Source: Paramacrobiotus richtersi
Lineage: Eukaryota; Tardigrada; Eutardigrada; Parachela; Macrobiotidae
NCBI GenBank assembly: GCA_034698045.1
Contig: JAQGAU010000920.1
Coordinates: 1-22,642 of the forward strand
DNA: 22,642 bases
Reading direction: 5' to 3'
Each line of letters starts with the position of its first letter. The first letter of the stretch is position 1. This document shows, piece by piece, positions 8,844-17,919 of the stretch. The notes under the pieces were generated by a model that saw only the letters and a program-made list of their open reading frames with translations, searched no databases and had not been told where the DNA came from. Made by a program: the position numbers and the translations under genes.

Positions 8844-9989
8844 ATGTCAAATCTAAGCCAGATTGCTCATAACGGCATTCCCAACTCCACTGTACCGGCA
8901 TGGACTGTCCACCGATCGGAGCTCATAACCTGGTTCTATCTAATGGTTTTTCTAAGTCTCATCGGGACATTATTCAGCGTATCAGTTATCGGGGTGATTC
9001 TGTCAACCAAGAGATTACGTTCCGGCTCGGGAATCTTAATTCTCAATTTCCTTATCAGCATCCTTCTACAATGCGGTCTGGCCATGCCGCTGATGACGGC
9101 ATCTGTCCAAGGCGTCCCGATCGGGGGTAACTCCAACAATCCATACTGTCGCATGGCCATGTTCATCTTCTTCGTCCTGATCAAAGTCGTGACACTGTCG
9201 GATATGATGATCGGTATCAACCGCTTCGTGGCCATCTGTTTCCCGCACAGTTATCCAAAATGGATCACACCACTGCCCCTTACGGCAATGGCCAGTGTAC
9301 CCTGGATTCTGTCCATTACAATGGCGGTATTGTTGCTGTACCGGATAGGAGGGGAGTTGAAGAGCGCCCTTCCCTGGGGCGCGTGCGTTGTCACGTACAG
9401 TGATGCCTACACATCGTTTCTCTCCATATTTCTCGGGGCATTGTTGCCAGTCGGAGTGCTGGCGGTTGTGTTCACCGTCATTTTTGGTGTGTTGATTGTT
9501 CGTTGGTGGAGGAATCGACGAAGCGCCCACACAAAGGCCGGGCCCGGAGACCAACTGCAGCGACGACGGGCGCGGAGTGTTCGTATGCTGTTTATGTGCT
9601 ATGTCTGCTATACCTCCTGTATCATTCCCATGCAAATGGCGTCGACCTTGTTTGGGAAAGCCTTTCAGAGCGATCCGGTTCTACAGCTGACCCTGAGAGC
9701 GGTTGGGCTTCTGGGATACGCCATCGTACCGGTAGGTGGTGAACATTCTTCTCGCCATTCCATAATATTTATTATTTGTAATGTTGTTTTGATTTAGGTG
9801 ATCTGTTTAGTGCTTAATAAAGATTATCGCCAGCGATTGCTTCGACTGGCAGCAAAGATATTCCCGTTTCTCGCGAGACACAAAATTCGCCCTGATACGA
9901 CGGGAGCCATCGTGACGGATGGGAAAACGTATCCAGGAGCATATTCCATGCAGTACGTTGCGGAACCGGATCGATTTCATTTCTCGTGA
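8844..9989 (+). CDS. Orphan rhodopsin-like (class A) GPCR, 359 aa
   Basis: Two exons, 8844-9731 and 9798-9989, flank a 66-bp phase-0 intron in TM7. The first ATG after a possible acceptor (GATTCAG at 8833-8839) gives an N-terminus with two sequons (N3, N14). Seven membrane segments follow, at roughly 28-53, 62-86, 103-130, 145-167, 190-220, 246-269 and 280-303. Kept landmarks are Cys102 and Cys181 (likely disulfide), Trp154 in TM4, Pro202 in TM5 and Pro262 in TM6. Altered landmarks: TM1 GN is GT, the TM2 sodium-site Asp is missing (NFLISILLQ), DRY is NRF (126-128), and NPxxY is VPVIC (295-299). The C-tail is short with a helix-8-like NKDYRQRL. The ligand cannot be predicted. A plasma-membrane chemosensory or peptide receptor of a lineage-specific family is the likeliest role. 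Confidence 0.88.
9732..9797 (+). other. GPCR intron in TM7
   Basis: GTAGGT...TTTAG, 66 bp, phase 0. It splits VP from VIC in the degenerate NPxxY region. Retention would add an in-frame run to a stop at 9795-9797, truncating the receptor in TM7. Confidence 0.85.
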
Positions 9990-10113
9990 ATGTTTTAATG
10001 TACCAGAAGAAAATCGTTAAGACGTTGTCAATAAGTACGCCTTGTACAGTAGTTATTATGATTTTCTGCGAGTTCGATTGTAAGTGTGTGTGTTAATTAA
10101 GTTATCCGTTGGC

Positions 10114-10119
10114 ATTAAA
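10114..10119 (+). terminator. Possible polyadenylation signal of the GPCR gene
   Basis: ATTAAA, 125 bp past the stop codon. It is the best match to a poly(A) signal before the foldback element. Confidence 0.25.
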
Positions 10120-10477
10120 AGTTCATATTTGTCAAAGTTGTTGACCGATCATGCGGTAAACGTATGAATCGAAAGATTGCGAGGGTCCCAGTAAAGACTG
10201 TAAACTTAGCTGTATGTACATCCGTCCAAACCTTTTAATCGGCGAGCAACACGCCTCTGGGTAAACCGCATAATTTCAGGCCCGTAAATGCATTAGTGAC
10301 CCCCTCGGCCACGGCTGTTTCTCAGCTTGTCTCCCAGTAAAAATTTGACAAAAGTGATTCGTTTCTCTGGATCCGGGCATTTCTACATCCGATTCTTTGG
10401 ACTTTGCAGCCAAATTTTCCTTATACTGTAATATTTACGGCTTTAGATCTCCTCCTTTCATAATCGAACATTGTAGT

Positions 10478-10778
10478 TTGTAAAGACATTTCCGCGGTTT
10501 CGACAATATCTCAGGGGATGGAAAATGAGTCGCCTTAAGAGGTCGTGGGAATTTGTTATATTTCAGGTTCCGTTTCGTTTGTATGCAAAATACCATCTAA
10601 CTCTCTTATATTAACAACAAAAACAGTGATTGGCTGTTGAGATTTTTTGAGTCTGGACAGTATTTTTTATAAAAGCTTCGCGGAAACTATGCACATAACA
10701 GCAGCTCCCTGGAACTCTTGAGGCGACTCAGTTGCTGTCCCCTGAGATATTGTTGACCCGGCGAAATAAAACATTGAC
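10478..10778. mobile_element. Foldback / MITE-like element with long inverted repeats
   Basis: The left arm (about 10478-10580) and right arm (about 10678-10778) are inverted copies. The core match is ACAATATCTCAGGGGA plus GAGTCGCCT on the left, mirrored by AGGCGACTC and TCCCCTGAGATATTGT on the right. Weaker similarity extends outward (CATTTCCGCGG against TATTTCGCCGG) and inward to GTTTCCGCG. About 100 bp of non-inverted DNA separates the arms. No open frame is present, so a non-autonomous element is likely. No target-site duplication was identified. Confidence 0.6.
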
Positions 10779-11440
10779 GTCCTAAAATTAGTCATTTGGG
10801 TTGTAAAATGTGGAGCCAAACGGTACCTGATGACAAGTTCGAAGCAGCCAGATTCAGCCTCGCACGATATGCGAAATCGGCGTGCGAACCATTCAGTTGA
10901 CTATCACTTACTCCCTTATTGTTTGGGAGCAGCCTTCCCTGTGATCGACCGGCGAATTTGTTTGTTGTGGCATGGGGGGTGTCCCACTGTCATGGTATAC
11001 ATTACCCGAGTGACGATATTTCTCTTGTACCGTGCATCTTGTCTAAGATTTGTGTCTGACGGATTAAAGTGCTTACAGACATTTGTACATTTTTTTCAAT
11101 ATACCTTCGCTGACAAAATATACGGCATATCTATGAATCCTGTAACATTCGTGTGCTAGCGTACACGCGCGAACACAAATACTACTGTATGGCCAAACGG
11201 AAATTCGACATCTCATGTAGGTCAGATACCACAATTATTCCGAGCATTATACACTGTAATCTATTCCGATAGCCAAGAGGTTATTCACCGTTATTGTCTG
11301 CACTTTGCGCCAAACTGAAATCGCACAAGAGTAACTCGGTGTAGCTGATTATCGCATAGTGGTCGTACGTTTTATTAAAATGAATCAAATGCATTCAGCA
11401 ACGAAAATATCGGTTTATAATTTTGTAAAACAGCTTTAAC
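10779..11440. other. Intergenic stretch before the kinase gene
   Basis: No coding exon supported; the open frame 10830-11159 has no domain or splice partner. The last 100 bp before the kinase ATG are AT-rich but show no convincing TATA box at normal spacing. Confidence 0.45.
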
Positions 11441-14400
11441 ATGAGCAAGACTGATACGGTCGCTTTGGGTGAAAACTCTTTACTGTATACGCTACTAGAG
11501 GTTATTGGACGAGGAAACTTCGGCATAGTATGGAAAGCATTGCGGAAAAGCAGTTCTGAAGAAAATTCGCCAAATAAAAATATTGCCGTTAAAGAGATTC
11601 ACCTGCGCAGCGATGACATGGAGAGACTTCATGGCGATGCGAACGGAAATTCTATTCTCCGACGATGGAAATCGCTGCTTGATCTAAGACATCCAAACAT
11701 TCTTCGTTATTACCAAATCAGCATTGGAAAGTCTCCCTATGGGGGTAACGTAAACCTGGCGGTGGAATTTGTCGCAGGTTAGCGCCAGGAATCCTCGTGC
11801 AACGCAAACAGGGTTGGTTTCATTATTTTGATATACCTGTTATTCTTTCTTGTAGATGGCGACTTGGATGGATTAATTTCACAGCTCGGAAAAAAGCTGA
11901 TAACATTTGCACCAAACATTCTGCTACACATGACCGAACAGTTGGCGTTCGGTTTGGATTACCTGCATCAAAATAATATAATCCATGGAGACCTAAAACC
12001 GGCAAATGTGTTAAAGAAGCCCTGTCCAAGAAGGAGATGGACCTTGATTATTGCTGACCTAGATGACCGCATTCAGATGCAAGAGAATGTCACAAAGTCT
12101 CTGGATGTTAGTCACCTGCGGGGTACAGCCAGGTACATGTCGCCCGAAATGGTTGCCCGCTTCGTGAATCAGGGCCACGAAAAACCAGGAAGGAAAACTG
12201 ATATATGGAGTCTCGGCTGCATCATTCTCGATCTGGCCGATTGCTTATATGGAGATCAACAGCGGTGGTTTTGGAAAAAACGGTTATTTGCCAAACATTC
12301 GTTTACCATTTCGTCTGATACAACGCGCGAGCAGATTATTATCAAGATTGCAGATGGTTACACTCCGGCTATATCCTTGGATATACCTGCTAATCTGTCA
12401 GATATCATCAAGCGTTGTTTGACTACGGATCCGGCCGTAAGGTCAACTGCAAGTGCACTGCTTTCTAAAGTGCGATCTCTGCTTTACAGAGCAGTGACGA
12501 CCAGAGAACTGGGAATGCTCCATCAAGTTTATGTTGCGAAGGTGATTTTACGCTACATAATAAATCGGATGACCCTCCGATTGTTTGGACCTGGATACCC
12601 GAAAGCAACGGCATAGCTATCAAAGAATCGGACCATGTACTAGCAAAACACGTGGTAATAATGGATGAGAAGCGGATATCTATCCCGGAAGTGCCCGAAT
12701 ATTTGGAAAACGAAGAAGAACTCCCCGGCGTTACTGCGAGGCAGTTCAACTTCGACGGGATTCGTCAGGGGAAGGCCTACGACCGAAGGAACTGTTTCTT
12801 GCTGTCTTTTAACCAAATAGGCAATTTCGTCTGTGTTGGTAAGAAATACTTAATTAAGAATGTGTCAATCTTGTTCGGAACTGGAAGGAACTCAAAGTCT
12901 ATTCATGGACTTAAGGGTATTAGCCGAAACAGACTTGACTGCACTTGCACAGCATTCTTTTTGTATCGCGAACGTTTGATCGATAGGTTTTAACACTGAC
13001 CTACCAAACACAGCCGTTTTGGAGATGTGGATGTGGCAGCACGACAACTTGAAATTTGTGGTGGTGGATGCAATCCACACAAAACCCTTCGTAAAGGACT
13101 GGTTTTCAGGCTGGAATGAAGCTGGCACATGCTTTGTAGGGTGCCTTTACCGTCCGAGTGCACGAGGCGAACCTGGTCTGTACGTATGGACTATACCAAA
13201 AATGAGATTTGGTGGATTTTCAATCAGCACGGATTTCCAACCTGAGGAATGGCATTTTGTCGACGAATACACGATCCACATATATGATTCCAATTTGAAT
13301 TGCTACTTTTGGGACGTTTCTGCATCCACAGGATTTCTAAAACACAAGGATTACCTGGATATGGATATACCGCCCTCTTCCGTTCAGTATAATACAGATG
13401 CTGAAACAAACTCATCAACAGACTTTACTTGCTTTTGGACATTTATTCGAAAGGTAATTAACATCTCCTGACGTAAATATTACAACAGTAACGTCTAAGC
13501 TACCACTAGCGGGCCACGTTGTAGATCTGGTACACGTAAAGCAAACCATCAACCGGATGCGGGTAAACACGTTCATTAGCAGGGTAAGCACCAGCCAAGC
13601 TAAATTACGGAGACTGGGGATAGGCAAGACTAAACTATGATCTTCAGATTTTCTCAAATCAGATACATCTCAAATTTTAGACGCGTTAACATGGTAAGAT
13701 GCAAAAGGGCTGGTCATCATGTTTCCGATTGAGTTAATACCAATGAGAATCATTACTACGGCTACAGCATATCCAGCTGGTGGTAGTGTACTATCCCTAG
13801 GTACATCCTTATTTCCTTGATAACGTTTCCCATACGCAACACACAGATATGCTCTGCTTAGCAAAGATTCCCGGAACACGATCGCGAAAAATCATGTGCT
13901 GCGGTGTTGTTTTAGATTTCGGTTATGGTTCGTTTCGCTTTTTTTTACATTAACCTGAGTTCTAACCTAATTTAAAGAATACGTTGCACCAAACTCAAAA
14001 CTCTTCTGTATTTGTTAACAGTAAAAGTACTTTCTCCACGGTGACCTCGCGGTCGAAATCATCATAGACAGCAGCATGGATCAAGGCTCTATTTTTCGGA
14101 TGCGGAAAGGGCAAGATGACAGCATACAAAGCGAAGTGAGTTTGGACTGGAATTATTTACCATTGCTTTGCAAATTTTTCACGGCCGATGGCTCGTATGG
14201 CGGCGACCAAATATCTGTTGTCTGTTTCTGTCTATCCCTGCCCGAACTAGAGGTGAGAAACAGGAATAAAACACGTACGCAAGTTAGAGTCCCAACAGTC
14301 AGTTTGTTATAGTTTGAAATGAAAAAGAATTTCTCGATCTACTTACAGCATAAAACTGATAATAAAAGTGATGCCAGACTACAATAATTCTTCTGTCTCG

Positions 14401-15414
14401 GAAAGCAACTGTGGCATTTTTCTTCGCCAACTTATCTTTGTTTTTCTTTGTTTGTCATTGTGCGCTGTCAGTATTATGAAGTTCAGAGTGTGGTTTCGGG
14501 CTATGCAGGTATAACATGTAAATGCAGTATGTATTGGCTGTTAGTACTTGTTGGCGGTCAGCAGCCGCTGCTTCGGTTCCGGGTAAGCCGAAGATTGAGA
14601 GTACGGGTAAGGTGAACACGATAACCAGGAGCAACTCTACCTTTTAATTTGATTTCTTGTACTGAAAACAGAGGTCGACCTGTGAAGTATGGTAAAATGT
14701 ACGGTTCATTAATATTACAATAATTAGGTGCTACTGTGCTAGCCAGTTCTTGATGTGCATAAATAATGTATGTTATAATGTAAATGATGTACGTAAATGT
14801 ACATAGAACTTGTCATAGAAACAACGCTTAAGGTAGCTGCTAGCATGTGGAAAGGAAATCATGAAAACTGAGAACAGCGAGAAATCTCAAGGACATGCAT
14901 GACACGGCCACAGAATTGGTCATCATTGCACTGTAGAGCGCCCTGCACAACGACATGCACCCCATGCTTGATGCTTCGTTTCTCACCGCATCAGAACGCT
15001 AAACAATGCAGATATTGTTTTTTCTAAAACGCTGGTTCAAAGTCGCAGTTTCATTTATGGATGTGGCACGAGAGAAAAACAAACCCCGTTCTTCTCAGCG
15101 CAGACTTATCGTGTGGACCCCTGGTGTCACTCAGTCCGGACAGCAGCAGAATAGGCACCATTATTAGACTGACTGTTGATGAGCACGTAACTAATATGCT
15201 TGCCCTGGCGATATGGGACACAGAAAGCGAAGAAATGTTGTGGATCATCAGGATTCCAAGTTTTTGCGAACCCTTTCCTTCTCCAAAGTGGAATTCCACA
15301 AGTAATTCTATTGCATTTACAGCGTGGAGCGGATATTCCCAAGAATTAGCGCGCCCAATCCACCTTTTTGTACTGGATTTGGACAAATATAAACCTGGTA
15401 TGCCACTTCTGTAG
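11441..15414 (+). CDS. Atypical protein kinase with C-terminal propeller-like region
   Basis: Six exons: 11441-11777, 11856-12436 (or to 12469), 12490-12838, 13014-13453 (or from 12987), 14028-14252, 15049-15414; about 765-785 aa. The kinase domain spans roughly residues 15-315: Gly-loop GRGNFG (23-28), IAVK with Lys51, HGDLKPAN (156-163), ADLDD (179-183) where DFG is expected, GT/SPE (202-209) and DIWSLG. The alpha-C Glu position is Arg75. Mg-binding Asp180, catalytic Asp158 and Lys51 remain, so activity is possible but regulation must differ. Later exons hold repeated beta-strand motifs (LYVWTI, FHLWMWH, LAIWD) typical of WD or related propellers, probably a substrate or partner platform. 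Exon junctions agree in phase except near 12437-12489, where a frame change is needed. The last exon may instead splice at GTATGC (15398). It is likely an intracellular Ser/Thr kinase; the family is not identified. Confidence 0.75.
11778..11855 (+). other. Kinase intron 1
   Basis: GTTAGC...TTGTAG, 78 bp, phase 1. It separates VEFVA from DGDL between the hinge and helix D. Both sides read as kinase sequence, so the junction is well supported. Confidence 0.8.
12437..12489 (+). other. Kinase frame-change site: 53-bp or 20-bp intron
   Basis: Upstream sequence codes in one frame and downstream in another. GTAAGG (12437) to TTTACAG (12489) gives a 53-bp phase-0 intron but removes the conserved subdomain XI Arg (DPAVRSTASALL). 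A GT at 12470 to the same acceptor keeps that motif with a 20-bp intron. A 2-bp indel would also explain it. Confidence 0.5.
13454..14027 (+). other. Kinase intron 4
   Basis: A phase-0 intron from AAG/GTAATT to AAAAG/TAC, 574 bp. The more obvious CAG acceptor at 14019-14021 would put a TAA first, so the one six bases later is used. Minus-strand open frames (13415-13657, 13670-13879) lie inside but lack an ATG and supporting splice sites. Confidence 0.5.
14253..15048 (+). other. Kinase intron 5
   Basis: GTGAGA...GTCGCAG, 796 bp, phase 0. A potential 37-bp mini-exon (14472-14508) has good splice edges, but its phase does not fit the next exon. Confidence 0.5.
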
Positions 15415-15897
15415 GCGACTTTCCCAGCAGATTACACGCATTTTAAAGGCAAACAGAAAAGCCTTTCGGTCAATTTTCTTCTCTCGTCGTTTGATTTTCT
15501 CTTATTTCGGAGTCTTTTGTACCGATAGCTACCTTCGACTGTTCATGAGATTTCCTTTATCATGTAATATTGCGGTACAAGAAAAGACTTCGGCTGCCGC
15601 ATCAGCGTTTCTTGTGATCTCGTATAAGAAAAATGTTTCAGCGTAACTCCTTCTGATCAGTGTGATATGGAATGGCTCAGGCTTTGAAAAACTAACTTTG
15701 AAAATACGCGACACTCGGAGTTTCGTTATAATATATTACTGTCCAAAAGGTCAAAACGCTACAAACCACGAGGTAGACCACATCAATTGTGATGCATACA
15801 GACTCATATTCATCTCAGACTCAGACTCATTGTGATGTTCGACATACGTACGTAGACATGCATACTGTAAAGAAAGCCTTCCGAAAATAGTATTCTG
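15415..15897. other. Stretch after the kinase gene
   Basis: Probably kinase 3' UTR and spacer. No canonical AATAAA is seen. The open frame 15368-15646 overlaps the last kinase exon in another frame and has no domain. A short degenerate run of ACTCA/CAGACTCA repeats occurs near 15800-15830. Confidence 0.4.
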
Positions 15898-16196
15898 TTT
15901 GGGTAAATAATGGTCCTATGAACTTGCTAATATTGCTAATGAAGTACTTTGCACAATGGTAATCGTTTACAATTCCAATTGAGAACACCGTAGTGAAAAT
16001 CTCTTCACTCTACTTTGTAAGATTTTAACGAAATCAATATGGAGTAAACAAAAGCAGCGTGATCACCATGGATTAAAATCGGACACCATCGACTTTCAAT
16101 AGAAAAATTTAAAAGCTTCGAGGGTTCACGTTGATGGCCGATCTCGGACACTTATTCTACGGAAGCCCTGACAGGACTTGGGATATTGTTGCATCG
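15898..16196 (+). repeat. Dispersed direct repeat, copy 2
   Basis: This block is homologous to 8427-8735, same orientation, but no GPCR exon follows it. Either the block is itself an old mobile element, or this is the left-over upstream part of a lost receptor copy. See copy 1 for the anchors. Confidence 0.6.
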
Positions 16197-16306
16197 GATT
16201 TCACATATAGACCGGATACAGTGCCTTACATTCTCTCGTTGGTTCGGCCAGACTTTAACTCCCTAACTTGCTCTTTTGAAGTACTTAAAATTACTAAAAA
16301 TTAATA

Positions 16307-16510
16307 ATGCAAAATTTGGGTGATAATTTCAGTGCCGCCCACATGTCAGATCTGTACATCGTACAAAAGGCACAAAGCGTCGGAAAGCCCAAGCGTGGCC
16401 ACACCACAGTCAAAATAGTAACATCAACAATTCAAAATCCGAAACGCGAATCTGGCCACATGGTGCCAAGTGCCAACGTGGGCATGGCATGTGCCAGCGA
16501 GCTCTATTGA
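16307..16510 (+). CDS. Weak candidate small ORF, 67 aa
   Basis: ATG-initiated, hydrophilic, slightly basic, with no domain, signal peptide or splice partner seen. It converges with gene B and overlaps the last codons of gene B by 7 bp. The stretch 16395-16500 contains several imperfect GGCCACA/TGCCA repeats, which may be why the frame stays open. It could be chance. Confidence 0.2.
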   Translation: MQNLGDNFSAAHMSDLYIVQKAQSVGKPKRGHTTVKIVTSTIQNPKRESGHMVPSANVGMACASELY

Positions 16511-17919
16511 AGGGATTCTGGGGCCTGGGTACAGCAAGACTCAGTCGGTACAGCTGTGATAAGGTACTTGAAATGGTTCGGAAGGCCGTTTTCGTTAGTC
16601 GCATCGGATGCGAAGTCAAAGCGCTGCAAAATCCAGACATTGCAAGTTATAGTTTTAGAAGAAAAATTTCGACAAAATACGACGTATGCATAATTCGTTA
16701 TACAAGATTTGGCCCTGCGATTGCATACCACATTGTTAGCCGAAACAGTCATGTCCGGAGGTGGGCAGAAGTTGTCGCCGTACTGGCCCAACGACGCGAT
16801 GTTAACCGTGTCCAAGCAACCGGTGGCGCCCTGTGAGCAGAGAACAGCATATGAGAGCACGTCCTTGTAAAAGATAGAAATGATCGCTTTCGGTACGGTA
16901 CATCAGATTCCACGTGGAATTCCAAAATTGACACCTGAAACAACACCCCATGGCCATTACTCTGCGCAGCAAAGAACAACGGAGTGCGTGTGACTATCAT
17001 TACCTGCAGGTTATAGCAAACGGGAGCTACAAACGTCAAGGAGCAAGCGAAGTTGGAAGGATAGTCGTCGGGATAGTTGGGTGAAATGAACACCACAGGA
17101 ACACCAGGAGTCATTGCTGCGGTGCCATCGGGCTGGGAAATACAGCCTGCATACAAGAATAAAATCCAGGATCTCCATTTTCAAACGGACGAAGATGTTA
17201 TCGAGTTACTTACCAGTAACAACTTGCACACATGCAGGGATCGCTGTAGCTGAGACTGGACATTCGTCGTTTGCGGGGCCATCAAACAGAGGAACTATGT
17301 CTGTGAAGGGACACGGACTAGGAGGAGCGGGCGCGCTAACCGCAAATTAACACAGCTGTAGACAACGCTTAGGTAGAGCATGCTCCTTTATTTCAGTAAA
17401 TGCTCTTGTGTTTTACTGCAGAAAGCAAACGTTGCCTATGTTAGAGCACTTTCAGAATTAATAACGATTAATTTTATATTATATTCAGTTATTTTTAGCC
17501 CTAAGCATACATTGATAAGATGGTCCTAAGCATACATTGATAAGATGGTGCTGGTGTAGCGGTACCTGGCGTTGTAGTCACGGGATCTACGGTGACAGGT
17601 CCAGGAAAGAAATTAAAATTGTTTACTATGTTGTTAACAACCGTCCCGCTGTTTCCGCATCTGTTGCAGCGCCGTTGCAATTGTTGGATGGGCTGCAGCC
17701 ACTGTACCCTTCTCCGTCGAGTAAACTTGTCCAGAATCCCGCAAAGTCTCCTGCAGATCGTTCCACTTGTCCGTTGGTTTGGTGGCTGTCAGGACCTGAA
17801 TACCCTGGGGAATTTATCCCATTTGAGCTCAGTGCACGGAGAGGATCACCATGAGAATACGCAGTGTAAGTTATCAGAATTAAAATGTGCAACGATGTTG
17901 TGACCTGGACCCCAAACAT
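16504..17919 (-). CDS. Gene B: secreted single-CUB-domain protein, paralogous leader to gene A
   Basis: Exons proposed: 17536-17919 (with an internal frame problem), 17214-17300 (or to 17335), 17004-17146, 16902-16934, 16729-16863 and 16504-16623; about 284 aa. The leader exon starts MFGVQ, has a signal peptide, and shares GDPLxxLSSNGxNSPxY, GDFAGFWTxLL and PGPVTVDPV with gene A. The CUB domain is clear: SPNYPDDYPSNFAC, a middle Cys pair around GATGC, GDNFCPPP, and the typical end SANNVRFDFASD followed by FKYLITAV. The stop TAG is at 16504-16506. Junction phases agree, including a 38-bp intron (16864-16901). CUB domains mediate extracellular protein or glycan binding. Within the leader exon, a 2-bp excess relative to gene A near 17669-17673 breaks the frame unless a 47-bp GT-AG stretch is spliced; otherwise the gene is damaged or the assembly is wrong here. 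Confidence 0.75.
16864..16901 (-). other. 38-bp intron in the gene B CUB domain
   Basis: GTACCG...TTTACAAG with a good pyrimidine tract, phase 0. It is needed to pass from LEFHVESD to DVLSYAVLC, which are adjacent strands of the CUB fold in different frames. Confidence 0.6.
17500..17549. repeat. Perfect 25-bp tandem duplication at a splice donor
   Basis: Two exact adjacent 25-bp copies (17500-17524 and 17525-17549) begin CCTAAGCATAC on the plus strand. On the minus strand each copy contains AAT/GTATGC, so the leader exon of gene B has two identical donor sites 25 bp apart. The outer one matches the gene A donor position (after TPxxSYQ). Confidence 0.85.
17661..17707 (-). other. Possible 47-bp intron or frameshift in gene B leader exon
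   Basis: GTACAG...CAACAG could be removed to restore the frame before the aligned tract PGPVTVDPV. Gene A codes straight through the same place. A 2-bp insertion near 17669-17673 explains it equally well. Confidence 0.4.

Noticed and set aside
8936-9635. Antisense open frames over the GPCR (8936-9235 and 9066-9635)
   Set aside because: These are shadows of the GPCR coding strand, rich in His/Asp/Arg as expected for reverse-complement hydrophobic codons. They have no domains.
13489-13627. Extra plus-strand kinase exon in intron 4
   Set aside because: The sequence looks mildly coding, but from the acceptor at 13488 the required phase begins with TAA, and no other junction fits.
13415-13879. 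Minus-strand frames with a short hydrophobic stretch, as a nested gene in kinase intron 4
   Set aside because: The upstream frame starts at GTG, not ATG. The two frames do not join with convincing splice sites, and no family is recognisable.
14472-14508. 37-bp mini-exon in kinase intron 5
   Set aside because: The splice edges are good, but its outgoing phase does not match the exon at 15049.
16410-17350. Plus-strand open frames over gene B (16489-16836, 17114-17350)
   Set aside because: They are opposite-strand shadows of CUB exons with clear homology on the minus strand.
17537-17903. Plus-strand frames opposite the gene B leader exon
   Set aside because: The minus strand is homologous to the gene A leader and carries the signal peptide; the plus frames carry no such evidence. 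The same holds for 6795-7028.
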